Positions 28,276-37,175 of a stretch of DNA of 64,000 nt are shown here, one piece after another (positions within the stretch are counted from its first letter, which is position 1; each line of letters opens with the position of its first letter). The DNA lies in NCBI RefSeq assembly GCF_023195775.1, contig NZ_CP096205.1, positions 3,040,001 through 3,104,000 of the forward strand, written 5' to 3'. Below the pieces are notes generated by a model. It searched no databases, was not told where the DNA came from, and saw only the letters and a list, made by a program, of their open reading frames with translations. Source of the DNA: Flavobacterium azooxidireducens. GTDB lineage: Bacteria; Bacteroidota; Bacteroidia; Flavobacteriales; Flavobacteriaceae. Made by a program: the position numbers and the translations under genes.

Positions 28276-30849
28276 ATGGATAGTAATAAGAATACAAGTT
28301 ATAAAAGAAGTGAAGACCCTAAATTGATTGCTTTAGATGCTGGTAAAATACAACCACAAGCTAGAGATTTGGAGGAGGCTGTTCTTGGTGCAATGATGAT
28401 TGATAAAAAAGGAGTTGATGAAGTAATTGATCTTTTAACTTCTGAAACATTTTATGATAATAGACATCAAGCTATTTTTGAAGCAATTTATCAGTTATTT
28501 ACCGACTCTGAACCAATTGATTTATTGACAGTATCAGCAAAATTGAAGAGTATAGGTAAATTAGAAATTGCTGGGGGAGATTTTTACTTGATTCAATTAA
28601 CACAAAAAATATCCTCTTCAGCTCATATTGAGTTTCATGCTAGGATAGTTTTGCAAAAATATATAATGAGACGTTTAATAACTATTTCAGCTGAAATAGC
28701 TCAAGATGCCTATGACGAAACAACCGATGTTTTTGATTTATTAGACAAAGCCGAGTCCAAATTATACGAAGTAACGCAAGGAAACATCAAACGGAGTTCT
28801 GAAACTGCACAAAGTTTGGTTATTCAAGCGAAAAAAAGAATCGAAGAAATTGCCAATAAAGAAGGATTGAGTGGAGTTGCAACTGGTTTTGATAAGTTAG
28901 ATAAAGTAACTTCAGGTTGGCAACCCAGTGATTTGATTATTATTGCGGCAAGACCGGGTATGGGAAAATGTTTAGGCAAAGGAACAAACGTTCTTATGTT
29001 TGATGGAACATTGAAAAAAGTTGAAGATATAGCACCGGGAGAATTGCTGATGGGCGATGATTCTAATCCAAGAATGGTAAAATCGATTGCTCGTGGTCGA
29101 GAAAAAATGTATTGGATTCATCAAAATAAAGCCATTTCTTATCGAGTAAATGAAAGCCATATACTTTCGTTAAAAAGAAGTAGAAATGAAGGTGGATATA
29201 AAAAAGGAGATGTTTTAAATATCACAGTCAAAGATTATTTAGAAAAATCAGAAAAATTCAAATCAAATTATAAAGGATATAAAGTTGCCGTTGATTTTTC
29301 TGAAAAGCCAGTTTCATTAGAGCCTTATTATCTTGGTTTGTGGTTAGGCGATGGACATTCTTACAGCCAAAGAATTACAAATATTGATGCCGAAGTTATT
29401 CATTATTTAGAAGATTACGCTAATCGTTTAGAATCAGAATTAGTGGTCTATGAGCAAGTAGATAAAACAAATGGTTACGGAATTGTTAACAGAAACAAAC
29501 ACACATCCGAAGAATTTTCAACTTGTATTCAAACGGAATTGCGTAAATTAAATCTAATTCAAAACAAGCATATTCCGCAATCATATCTTATCAATTCCAA
29601 ACAAAATAGATTAGAATTATTGGGAGGAATTATTGATGCAGATGGCTATTATACTTCCGAATTCAATTGTTTCGAAATCGTTCAAAAAGACGAAAAATTA
29701 GCCCGACAAATTAAATTTTTATGTGATTCGTTAGGATACAGAACTTCATTAAAAAAGAAAAAAACGTCCATAAAATCAACAGGATTTGAAGGAGAAGCTT
29801 TTCGATTGAGAATTTTTGGAAACATCAATGAAATTCCAACAAAAATAGAACGAAAGAAAGCCAGAGAATGGAATTCTAAAGTAGATTGGAAAGTGACTGG
29901 AATTAAAGTCGAGTTTGATTGTGTTGATGATTATTATGGTTTTGAAATTGACGGAAACAGATTGTTCTTATTAGAAGACATGACCGTTACACATAATACA
30001 GCATTCGTACTTTCAATGGCTCGAAATATGGCCATCGACTTTCATCAACCGGTTGCAGTTTTCTCGTTAGAGATGTCTTCCGTTCAGTTAATTACGCGTT
30101 TAATTTCCTCAGAAACAGGATTGTCTTCCGAAAAATTAAGAACCGGAAAACTAGAAAAACACGAGTGGGAACAATTGAGTGTGAAAGTAAAAAACCTTGA
30201 AAAAGCACCACTTTTTATTGATGATACACCTTCACTTTCCATTTTTGATTTACGTGCAAAAGCGAGACGTTTGTCATCCCAACACGGAATAAAATTAATA
30301 ATAGTCGATTACCTTCAATTAATGACTGCCGGCGGTGGCGGAAAAGGTGGCGGAAATCGGGAACAGGAAATTTCAACGATTTCTCGAAATTTAAAAGCAT
30401 TAGCCAAAGAATTAAGCGTTCCGGTTATTGCTCTTTCTCAGCTTTCTCGTGCGGTTGAAACGCGTGGCTCCAGCAAAAGACCATTGCTTTCCGATCTTCG
30501 TGAATCGGGTGCAATCGAGCAAGATGCCGATATCGTATCGTTCATTTATCGTCCGGAATATTATAAAATTGATGAATGGGATGACGATGAGCGTTCGCCA
30601 ACAGAAGGTCAAGCCGAATTTATCATCGCAAAACACCGTAACGGAAGTTTAGAAAATATTCGTCTGAAATTCATCGGAAACCTTGGTAAATTTGATAATT
30701 TAGATGACTATTCATCCGGTTTTGGCGATTTACCTTCACGAATGAATGCAGAAGAAACTACCTTCATAACCAAAAATCTTCCTTCTGCCAACGAAGCGTT
30801 TGGAAGTAATATGAATGCGGAAGAAGACGATTCAGATGTACCGTTTTAA
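28276..30849 (+). CDS. dnaB: Replicative DNA helicase DnaB with an in-frame intein
   Basis: The precursor has 857 residues; removing the intein (residues 232-574) leaves a 514-residue helicase, the normal size. The N-terminal domain begins PQARDLEEAVLGAMMID. The RecA-like motor carries Walker A split by the intein (ARPGMGK before, T after), Walker B-region KLIIVDYLQLM, and LSQLSRAVETR and LSDLRESGAIEQDADIV further on. DnaB is the ring helicase that unwinds the replication fork. Because the intein sits between the catalytic Lys and Thr of the P-loop, the unspliced protein should not bind ATP. The C-terminus is an acidic tail ending in DSDVPF. Confidence 0.96.
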   Translation: MDSNKNTSYKRSEDPKLIALDAGKIQPQARDLEEAVLGAMMIDKKGVDEVIDLLTSETFYDNRHQAIFEAIYQLFTDSEPIDLLTVSAKLKSIGKLEIAGGDFYLIQLTQKISSSAHIEFHARIVLQKYIMRRLITISAEIAQDAYDETTDVFDLLDKAESKLYEVTQGNIKRSSETAQSLVIQAKKRIEEIANKEGLSGVATGFDKLDKVTSGWQPSDLIIIAARPGMGKCLGKGTNVLMFDGTLKKVEDIAPGELLMGDDSNPRMVKSIARGREKMYWIHQNKAISYRVNESHILSLKRSRNEGGYKKGDVLNITVKDYLEKSEKFKSNYKGYKVAVDFSEKPVSLEPYYLGLWLGDGHSYSQRITNIDAEVIHYLEDYANRLESELVVYEQVDKTNGYGIVNRNKHTSEEFSTCIQTELRKLNLIQNKHIPQSYLINSKQNRLELLGGIIDADGYYTSEFNCFEIVQKDEKLARQIKFLCDSLGYRTSLKKKKTSIKSTGFEGEAFRLRIFGNINEIPTKIERKKAREWNSKVDWKVTGIKVEFDCVDDYYGFEIDGNRLFLLEDMTVTHNTAFVLSMARNMAIDFHQPVAVFSLEMSSVQLITRLISSETGLSSEKLRTGKLEKHEWEQLSVKVKNLEKAPLFIDDTPSLSIFDLRAKARRLSSQHGIKLIIVDYLQLMTAGGGGKGGGNREQEISTISRNLKALAKELSVPVIALSQLSRAVETRGSSKRPLLSDLRESGAIEQDADIVSFIYRPEYYKIDEWDDDERSPTEGQAEFIIAKHRNGSLENIRLKFIGNLGKFDNLDDYSSGFGDLPSRMNAEETTFITKNLPSANEAFGSNMNAEEDDSDVPF
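28969..29997 (+). mobile_element. DnaB intein with LAGLIDADG homing endonuclease, 343 residues
   Basis: Splicing landmarks are all present: Cys1 (CLGKGTNVLMFDG) directly after PGMGK, a block B-like NESHILSL, a block F-like YYGFEIDGNRLFLLED, and the C-terminal HN followed by Thr as +1 extein residue. Two LAGLIDADG-type helices, LGLWLGDGHS (about residue 353 of the precursor) and LGGIIDADGYY (about 450), show a full-size homing endonuclease domain, so the element may still be mobile. Insertion in the P-loop of an essential ATPase is a classic intein site. Confidence 0.94.
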
Positions 30850-30862
30850 TAGTTAAATTTTT

Positions 30863-30913
30863 ACCATATAAGTCATATAAGTTATTTCTTTATACTTACA
30901 TGACTTATATGGT
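30863..30913. repeat. Intergenic palindrome after dnaB
   Basis: ACCATATAAGTCATATAAGT on the left mirrors ACTTACATGACTTATATGGT on the right. It could fold into a 20-bp imperfect hairpin, perhaps ending dnaB transcription. The internal tandem TATAAGTCATATAAGT suggests a member of a dispersed repeat family. Confidence 0.65.
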
Positions 30914-30950
30914 TATGATTTTTTTATCATTTTCTTCACACAAAATCGTT

Positions 30951-30958
30951 TATCTTTG
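30951..30958 (+). promoter_or_regulatory. -7 element for the exported AsnB-annotated family gene
   Basis: TATCTTTG matches TAnnTTTG, 42 bp before the TTG start at 31000. Confidence 0.5.
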
Positions 30959-30999
30959 ACTTAAGAACTTTTTTTTGCCAATTAAAAAAATTGCAGATT

Positions 31000-32259
31000 T
31001 TGAAAAAAACGATTTTTTACTTATTTATATTTTTGATTACCCTGTCGGTAAAAGCCAATTTCATTCTTTTACCGATGGATGAAAGCACGCAACAAAATCA
31101 CTTAAAAGCCTACGGAATAACCTATTGGGCTTTAGAAAATGATTACAAAGCCAGTTGGTTACTCAATTATCGTGGTGGTTCTTTTTTATTACCAGATGCT
31201 CCTGAAATTAGAAAAGAATGCCAGATTCGAGGGGTTTCTTTTGAACTTTTATCCGAAAGTCAAGCCAATCAAATTTTGGAAGAAATAAGCAGTCCATCCC
31301 AAAATATGGAATCGGTGGTGTTAGAAAAAGCTCCTAAAATTGCTGTTTATACTCCAAAAGGAAAACAACCTTGGGATGATGCAGTAACGTTGGTTTTAAC
31401 TTATGCCGAAATTCCGTTTAAAGCAGTTTATGACGAAGAAGTGTTATCCGACCAATTGCTTTTATACGATTGGTTGCATTTGCATCACGAAGATTTTTCC
31501 GGTCAATATGGAAAGTTTTTTGGAGCTTATCGAAATGCACCTTGGTATATTGAACAGAAAAAAGAAGCCGAAGCATTAGCCACAAAATTAGGTTATTCAA
31601 AAGTGTCAGAATCTAAATTGGCTGTAGCCAAAAAAATTCGTGACTTCGTGATAGGTGGCGGATTTATGTTTGCGATGTGTTCGGCAACCGATAGTTTTGA
31701 TATTGCTCTTTCTGCAGAAGGTGTTGATATTTGTGAACCGATGTTTGATGGAGACGAAAGCGAACCCAATTATCAATCAAAAATAGATTATTCCAGAACT
31801 TTTGCTTTTAAAGATTTTATTTTGGAAAGAACACCAACCGTTTACGAATTCTCGGATATTGATATGACGACAAAAAGACGAATGCCTATGGAAAAAGATT
31901 ATTTCACTTTAATGGAATATTCTGCCAAATGGGATCCGATTCCAACGATGCTTTGTCAAAATCATACAATGTTAGTCAAAGGTTTTATGGGACAAACTAC
32001 TTCTTTTGATAGTGACTTAGTAAAATCGCACGTCTTAGTGATGGGACAAAATCAGTACAACGGCGAAGCTCGATACATCCACGGAACCAAAGGAAAAGGA
32101 ATGTTCACCTTTTTTGGTGGTCACGATCCGGAAGATTACCAACATTTAGTAGGCGATGCACCAACCGTTTTAGATTTGCACCCAAATTCACCCGGCTATC
32201 GATTAATTTTAAATAACGTTTTGTTTCCGGCGGCGAAGAAAAAGAAACAGAAAACGTAA
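31000..32259 (+). CDS. Exported conserved Bacteroidetes protein (family often labelled asparagine synthetase B)
   Basis: 419 residues from a TTG start at 31000, where the signal peptide begins (MKKTIFYLFIFLITLSVKA); a TTG nine bases upstream is less fitting. Similar flavobacterial proteins are commonly named asparagine synthetase B, but no N-terminal Cys2 glutaminase and no PP-loop synthetase motif is present, so that name is not supported. IAVYTPKGKQPWDDAVTLVL and GGGFMFAMCSATDS instead suggest a class I glutamine amidotransferase-like flavodoxin fold with a possible nucleophilic Cys in AMCSA. The end is basic (KKKKQKT). It is convergent with cyanophycin synthetase. True function unknown. 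Confidence 0.7.
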   Translation: MKKTIFYLFIFLITLSVKANFILLPMDESTQQNHLKAYGITYWALENDYKASWLLNYRGGSFLLPDAPEIRKECQIRGVSFELLSESQANQILEEISSPSQNMESVVLEKAPKIAVYTPKGKQPWDDAVTLVLTYAEIPFKAVYDEEVLSDQLLLYDWLHLHHEDFSGQYGKFFGAYRNAPWYIEQKKEAEALATKLGYSKVSESKLAVAKKIRDFVIGGGFMFAMCSATDSFDIALSAEGVDICEPMFDGDESEPNYQSKIDYSRTFAFKDFILERTPTVYEFSDIDMTTKRRMPMEKDYFTLMEYSAKWDPIPTMLCQNHTMLVKGFMGQTTSFDSDLVKSHVLVMGQNQYNGEARYIHGTKGKGMFTFFGGHDPEDYQHLVGDAPTVLDLHPNSPGYRLILNNVLFPAAKKKKQKT

Positions 32260-32273
32260 TAATTTTCAAAATA

Positions 32274-32313
32274 AAAAATCCAAAATTAAAGTTTAAATTA
32301 ATTTTGGATTTTT
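32274..32313 (+). terminator. Terminator after the exported protein gene
   Basis: AAAAATCCAAAATTAA pairs with TTAATTTTGGATTTTT, followed by more T, 15 bp after the stop codon. Confidence 0.8.
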
Positions 32314-32322
32314 TTATCATTC

Positions 32323-32355
32323 AACTTTGACAAAGTTCAAAACTTTGTCAAAGTT
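32323..32355 (-). terminator. Double palindrome, probable terminator of cphA
   Basis: AACTTTGACAAAGTT and AACTTTGTCAAAGTT are each self-complementary and also pair with each other. They lie 11 bp beyond the cphA stop codon on the minus strand. Confidence 0.6.
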
Positions 32356-32365
32356 TTATGTCAAA

Positions 32366-34990
32366 TCAATTCAAATTCTCCTCATTCTCCTTATCCAAAT
32401 ATTCCTGAACAATTCCAATCGCATTCGTAACCACATCACTTAAAGCGGTAATAAAAGTTCCGTCATCAGCAATATTAATCGCGTGTTTGATGGCCTCAAT
32501 TTCTTTTGGAATAATTTCATAAGTAACCGGACGATTCGCTTTTTGAATTCCTTCCAAAATTAAATCGATGATTTCCTGTTCTGTTCTTCCACGCAAGTGT
32601 TTTTCCTGACGGATGATAATATGGTCAAACATTCTAGCGGCAATTACGGCACAATCACGAATATCTTCATCTCTTCTGTCACCAACTCCGGCAATGATTC
32701 CGATTTTTCTTGTCGCTTCGATATTGTTTAATAAATCTTCAATAGCCAAATAACCAGCAGGATTATGAGCAAAATCAATCATCACTTTGAATCGTTTAAA
32801 TTCAAAAATATTCATTCTTCCTGGGGTTTGTGCCACACTCGGAATAAACGTTTGCAAGGAAAGACTAATGTCATCCGTTTTAAATCCATACAAATAACTG
32901 GCTAAAGTTGCAGCCAATACATTTTGAATCATAAACTTCGCTTTTCCGCCCAACGTCAACGGAATATGAAGAGCTTTTTCGACTCTAATTTTCCAATCTC
33001 CTTTTTTAATGGTAATGAAACCATTTTCATAAACCGCTACAATTTTTCCTTCTTTGCTCAATTTTTTCACGAGTGGCGTATCTTCATCCATCGAAAAATA
33101 AGCAATGTTGCAACTTAAGTCGTTGGCAATTTTCATGCAATATTCATCTTCAGCATTTAAAATTGCCCAACCGTCTTTTTTTACACTTCGAACAACAACG
33201 CTTTTTACACGAGCTAAATCATCTAAATTATCAATGTCATTTAGACCCAAATGGTCTTCACGAATATTGGTAATCAAAGCAATATCACATCGATTAAAAC
33301 CTAATCCGGATCGGAGAATTCCACCACGAGCCGTTTCCAAAACCGCAAATTCTACCGTTGGATCTTTCAAAATATATTCTGCACTAATTGGCCCAGTGGT
33401 GTCACCTTTTTCCAACATATGGTTTTGAATGTAAATTCCGTCCGAAGTCGTAAAACCAACTTTATAACCATTATTTTTTACAATGTGAGCTAACAATCGG
33501 GTAGTGGTCGTTTTTCCATTCGTTCCCGTTACCGCAATAATCGGAATTCGACTTGGTTTTCCCGGAGGATAAAGCATATCAATTACAGGTGCGGCAACGT
33601 TTCTAGGCAATCCTTCTGAAGGAGCTAAGTGCATTCTGAATCCCGGAGCGGCATTTACTTCCAAAATTACACCACCATTTTCTTTTAAAGGTTGAGTAAG
33701 ATTTTCTGCCATAATATCGATTCCGCAAACATCCAAACCAATTACGCGTGAAATTCGTTCGGCTAAAAAGATGTTTTCGGGATGCATCATGTCGGTCACA
33801 TCCACCGAAGTTCCTCCCGTGCTCAAATTTGCGGTAGATTTTAAATAAACCGTTTCGCCATTATTTGGAATAGTTTCCAAAGAGTAATTCATTTTTTCCA
33901 ACAAATCAGTTGTGTCTCGATCAACTGTAATTTCGGTTAACACATTTTCGTGACCATAACCTCTTTTTGGATCGAGGTTGGTAATATCAATCAATTCTTG
34001 AATTGTTTTTTTACCATCACCAACTACGTGAGCAGGAACACGTTTTGCGGCTGCAACTAATTTATTATCAATCACTAAAACTCTAAAATCGAATCCGGTG
34101 ATAAATTTTTCAACAATAACACGACGGCTGTATTTTTGAGCGTGAGCTAAACCTTCTACAGCATCTTCCCATGTCACAACATTGATTGATGCACCTTTTC
34201 CGTGATTTCCATCCAAGGGTTTTAATACTATTGGATAACCAATTTTTTTGATTGTTGCTTCCAAATCTTCTACATCCACACAAATCGAACCGCTGGCAAC
34301 CGGAATGGAAGCCATGTCTAACATACGTTTGGTTTCTTCTTTATTGCAAGCAATGTCCACAGCAATATTGCTGGTTTTGCAAGTAATTGTGGCTTGAAAA
34401 CGCATTTGATGAACACCATATCCTAGTTGAACTAATGAATTTGTTCCTAATCGAATCCACGGAATATCTCTTGAAACGGCTTCTTCAACAATGCTTCCGG
34501 TGGAAGGACCAAGTCGAACACGTTCTCTGATTTCCCTCATTTTTTGAATATCAGCTTCCAAGTCAAAATCGGTTCCGGCAATCAATGCTTCTGCAATTCT
34601 AACGGAACTTTCAGCGGCAAACATTCCAACATTTTCTTCGGTATAACTAAAAACTACATTGTAAATTCCGGGTGTTTTGGTTTCTCTGGTTCTTCCAAAA
34701 CCGGTTTCCATTCCGGCAAGGGTTTGAATTTCGAGAGCAATATGTTCAATGACATGTCCCATCCAAGTTCCTCTTTCAATTCGCATAAAAAATCCGCCTC
34801 GAACACCTTCAGAACATCTGTGCTCAATCATTGTAGGAAACATTGCTTCGAGACGTTCTCTAAATCCGTCAATTTTATTGGTAGGGAATTGTTCCATTTC
34901 TTCCAAATCCAAACGCATTTGAATTAATTTTTTTCGTTGAACACTCCAAATGTTTGGTCCGCGAAGAGCTTGTACTTTTAATATTTTCAT
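32366..34990 (-). CDS. cphA: Cyanophycin synthetase
   Basis: 874 residues, the usual length. It polymerises aspartate and arginine into cyanophycin (multi-L-arginyl-poly-L-aspartate) using ATP. Order: N-terminal domain (about 1-160), ATP-grasp domain (about 210-480; VLKPLDGNHGKGASINV, ILEVNAAPGFRMHL), then a Mur ligase-like domain with P-loop VTGTNGKTTTTRLLAHI near residue 487 and DFAHNPAGY further on. The ATP-grasp part adds Asp and the Mur-like part adds Arg to its side chain. It is divergent from cyanophycinase across a 285-bp AT-rich spacer. Only the family members making polymer were considered; short variants with other substrates exist. Confidence 0.93.
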   Translation of the reverse strand: MKILKVQALRGPNIWSVQRKKLIQMRLDLEEMEQFPTNKIDGFRERLEAMFPTMIEHRCSEGVRGGFFMRIERGTWMGHVIEHIALEIQTLAGMETGFGRTRETKTPGIYNVVFSYTEENVGMFAAESSVRIAEALIAGTDFDLEADIQKMREIRERVRLGPSTGSIVEEAVSRDIPWIRLGTNSLVQLGYGVHQMRFQATITCKTSNIAVDIACNKEETKRMLDMASIPVASGSICVDVEDLEATIKKIGYPIVLKPLDGNHGKGASINVVTWEDAVEGLAHAQKYSRRVIVEKFITGFDFRVLVIDNKLVAAAKRVPAHVVGDGKKTIQELIDITNLDPKRGYGHENVLTEITVDRDTTDLLEKMNYSLETIPNNGETVYLKSTANLSTGGTSVDVTDMMHPENIFLAERISRVIGLDVCGIDIMAENLTQPLKENGGVILEVNAAPGFRMHLAPSEGLPRNVAAPVIDMLYPPGKPSRIPIIAVTGTNGKTTTTRLLAHIVKNNGYKVGFTTSDGIYIQNHMLEKGDTTGPISAEYILKDPTVEFAVLETARGGILRSGLGFNRCDIALITNIREDHLGLNDIDNLDDLARVKSVVVRSVKKDGWAILNAEDEYCMKIANDLSCNIAYFSMDEDTPLVKKLSKEGKIVAVYENGFITIKKGDWKIRVEKALHIPLTLGGKAKFMIQNVLAATLASYLYGFKTDDISLSLQTFIPSVAQTPGRMNIFEFKRFKVMIDFAHNPAGYLAIEDLLNNIEATRKIGIIAGVGDRRDEDIRDCAVIAARMFDHIIIRQEKHLRGRTEQEIIDLILEGIQKANRPVTYEIIPKEIEAIKHAINIADDGTFITALSDVVTNAIGIVQEYLDKENEENLN

Positions 34991-35263
34991 AAAACTTAAA
35001 TTGAAAGAGTGGTTAGTTTCGTTTTTGTGTAATGATTTTGTTAAAAATAAGAAATATTTACTTTACTAAAATAATTTTTTTGTGTGGTTTATCAAAATTT
35101 ATTTGAATTGTCATTAAAAATGAATTTTTTGTTTTGATTTTCAGAATTTTATGGTTCTAAATTTTTTATTGAAGGAGCATTAATTTCTGCTATTATTAAT
35201 GAATTAATTGTTATTTGTAGAATTCATTTATAGTAAAACTTCGATTTAGTTTTAAGATTTTGT

Positions 35264-35271
35264 TATTTTTG
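35264..35271 (+). promoter_or_regulatory. -7 element directly before cphB
   Basis: TATTTTTG matches TAnnTTTG and ends 4 bp before the cphB ATG, the same spacing as for dnaB, so the message may be leaderless. The rest of the 34991-35275 spacer is AT-rich and must hold the cphA promoter, which I could not place. Confidence 0.45.
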
Positions 35272-35275
35272 CTGC

Positions 35276-36148
35276 ATGAATACCAAAGGAAAATTAATTA
35301 TTATTGGCGGAGCTGTTGATAAAGGCAGTTTTACTGAATCGAGTTTTGATAAAGATGTTTCGAAAAATATGAATTTTTTTGAAAAAGGAATCATCAAACG
35401 TATCATTGACGAATCAAAACATAAAGAAAATTCAAGAATTGAAGTCATCACCACTGCATCAAAAATTCCGAGAGAAGTTGGTCCTGAATATGTAAAAGCT
35501 TTTCAATATTTGAACGCTTCCAACGTAGATGTGCTTCATATTGAAAGACGTGAACAAGCCGGCGAAGAAGAAGTTTTAGATCGTATCAAAGCAGCAGATA
35601 TTGTGATGTTTACGGGCGGAGATCAACTTCGATTGTCATCTATTTTAGGCGGTTCGAAGTTGCATGACATTATTTTGGATAAATATAAAAACGAACATTT
35701 TATTTATGCAGGAACTTCTGCGGGAGCAGCGGCAGCATCCAATAATATGATTTATCAAGGAAGTAGTCACGAAGCACTTTTGAAAGGTGAAGTAAAAATC
35801 ACGAGTGGTTTGGGCTTAATTGATGATGTAATTATTGATACGCATTTTGTTCAACGTGGCCGAATTGGTCGTTTGTTTCAAGCGGTTGTTGGTAATCCGA
35901 AAGTATTGGGAATTGGTTTAGGAGAAGATACCGGACTTTTAATCACCAATAATACAAAAATGGAAGCGATTGGTTCCGGATTGGTTATTTTGGTAGATGG
36001 TCGCGAGATTAAAGACACCAATTTAACACAAGTTGAATTAGGTCAGCCGATTTCAATCAATCATTTGGTTACGCATGTTTTGAGTATTCATGATACGTTT
36101 GATTTGAGTACGTTTAAAATGCACATTCATTCTTCGCAATACATTTAA
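35276..36148 (+). CDS. cphB: Cyanophycinase
   Basis: 290 residues, peptidase family S51. It cuts cyanophycin into beta-Asp-Arg dipeptides. The nucleophile motif GTSAGAAAAS places Ser at residue 148; FTGGDQLRLSS before it and the HFVQRGRIGRL region after it are family hallmarks. There is no signal peptide, so it acts in the cytoplasm on stored polymer. Its partners are the divergent cphA and the downstream isoaspartyl peptidase, which would complete breakdown to free amino acids. Confidence 0.94.
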   Translation: MNTKGKLIIIGGAVDKGSFTESSFDKDVSKNMNFFEKGIIKRIIDESKHKENSRIEVITTASKIPREVGPEYVKAFQYLNASNVDVLHIERREQAGEEEVLDRIKAADIVMFTGGDQLRLSSILGGSKLHDIILDKYKNEHFIYAGTSAGAAAASNNMIYQGSSHEALLKGEVKITSGLGLIDDVIIDTHFVQRGRIGRLFQAVVGNPKVLGIGLGEDTGLLITNNTKMEAIGSGLVILVDGREIKDTNLTQVELGQPISINHLVTHVLSIHDTFDLSTFKMHIHSSQYI

Positions 36149-36170
36149 TAGTAAATTTTTTAAATATTTT

Positions 36171-36232
36171 GGGACGCAGATTGTAGAAATTATAAAAAGT
36201 ATAAAATTTCTTTAATCTGTGTTCTTTTTAAT
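36171..36232. repeat. Degenerate inverted repeat between cphB and the isoaspartyl peptidase gene
   Basis: GACGCAGATTGTAGAAATT is partly mirrored by AATTTCTTTAATCTGTGTTC. The arms match imperfectly. It resembles a decayed dispersed element more than a terminator because no T run follows. Confidence 0.4.
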
Positions 36233-36240
36233 TTTCAATT

Positions 36241-37086
36241 ATGTCTAAAATAATCATTCACGGCGGATTTTTCTCCGAATCATCAACGAATCTCGAAACG
36301 AAAATTGCAAAACAAAAAGCATTAATTCAGATTGTAAAAGATTCGTATGAATATTTACAAATACATTCTGCTTTAGAAACTGTTGTTTATGCTGTTTCGT
36401 TGTTGGAAGACGACGAATTGTTTAATGCCGGAATTGGTTCGCAAATTCAAAGTGACGGAAAAATCAGAATGAGTGCAGCTTTGATGGATGGAACTTCTAT
36501 GAAAATGAGTGGCGTAATTAATATTGAAGATGTAAAAAATCCTATTCAAGTAGCCGAAGTTTTGATGAATGTAGATGATCGAATTTTGGGTGGAAGCGGA
36601 GCAACAAATTTTGCCAGAAAAAATGGTTTTGAAGCTTTTTCAACTGAAATTCCACAACGTAAAGCAGAATATGAAGCCAAATTAAAATCTACCGGAACGG
36701 GAACTGTAGGTTGCGTAGCGTTAGATAATGATGGAAAAATTGCGGTAGCGACTTCAACCGGTGGAAAAGGTTTTGAAATTCCGGGACGTATTTCGGATTC
36801 TGCAACCGTAGCCGGAAATTATGCCAATGAGTTCTGTGGTGTAAGTCTAACCGGTGTTGGCGAAGATATTGTGAGTGGGGCAGTGGCACCAAAAATTGTC
36901 ACTCGTGTAACAGATGGTTTTTCATTGGAAGCGGCTTTTGAAAAAACCTTCAACGAACTCAAGCCTTTTGATGGTTTTGCTGGAGCAATTGCTATTGATA
37001 AAAACGGAAATATGTATCATCAAGATTCTCATCCAAGTATGGTTTTTGCTAGTTTTGATGGCGAGAAGGAAGAAGTTTTTGGATAA
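36241..37086 (+). CDS. iaaA: Isoaspartyl peptidase/L-asparaginase (Ntn hydrolase)
   Basis: 281 residues, plant-type asparaginase family T2. The enzyme cleaves itself before a Thr that becomes the N-terminal nucleophile; here GTGTVGCVALD puts it at residue 155. Other features are MSAALMDGTSMKMSGVINIEDVKNPI, ATSTGGKGFEIPGRISDS and GVSLTGVGED. Family members split isoaspartyl dipeptides, which fits the beta-Asp-Arg product of the neighbouring cyanophycinase. Same direction as cphB with a 92-bp spacer, so co-transcription is possible but not certain. Confidence 0.93.
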   Translation: MSKIIIHGGFFSESSTNLETKIAKQKALIQIVKDSYEYLQIHSALETVVYAVSLLEDDELFNAGIGSQIQSDGKIRMSAALMDGTSMKMSGVINIEDVKNPIQVAEVLMNVDDRILGGSGATNFARKNGFEAFSTEIPQRKAEYEAKLKSTGTGTVGCVALDNDGKIAVATSTGGKGFEIPGRISDSATVAGNYANEFCGVSLTGVGEDIVSGAVAPKIVTRVTDGFSLEAAFEKTFNELKPFDGFAGAIAIDKNGNMYHQDSHPSMVFASFDGEKEEVFG

Positions 37087-37162
37087 TTTTCAATACTAAT
37101 TCAACTAAAAAATAATTGAAAAATACCTACTTATAGGGATGTTTTGGTATAACTATATAAAC

Positions 37163-37170
37163 TAACTTTG
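37163..37170 (+). promoter_or_regulatory. -7 element in a convergent spacer
   Basis: TAACTTTG matches TAnnTTTG, with a TTG 16 bp upstream (37144-37146) as a possible -33. No protein gene follows on this strand. Confidence 0.45.
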
Positions 37171-37175
37171 TCTTA

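Noticed and set aside
31000..32259. Asparagine synthetase B
   Set aside because: No glutaminase Cys2, no PP-loop motif, and a signal peptide is present.
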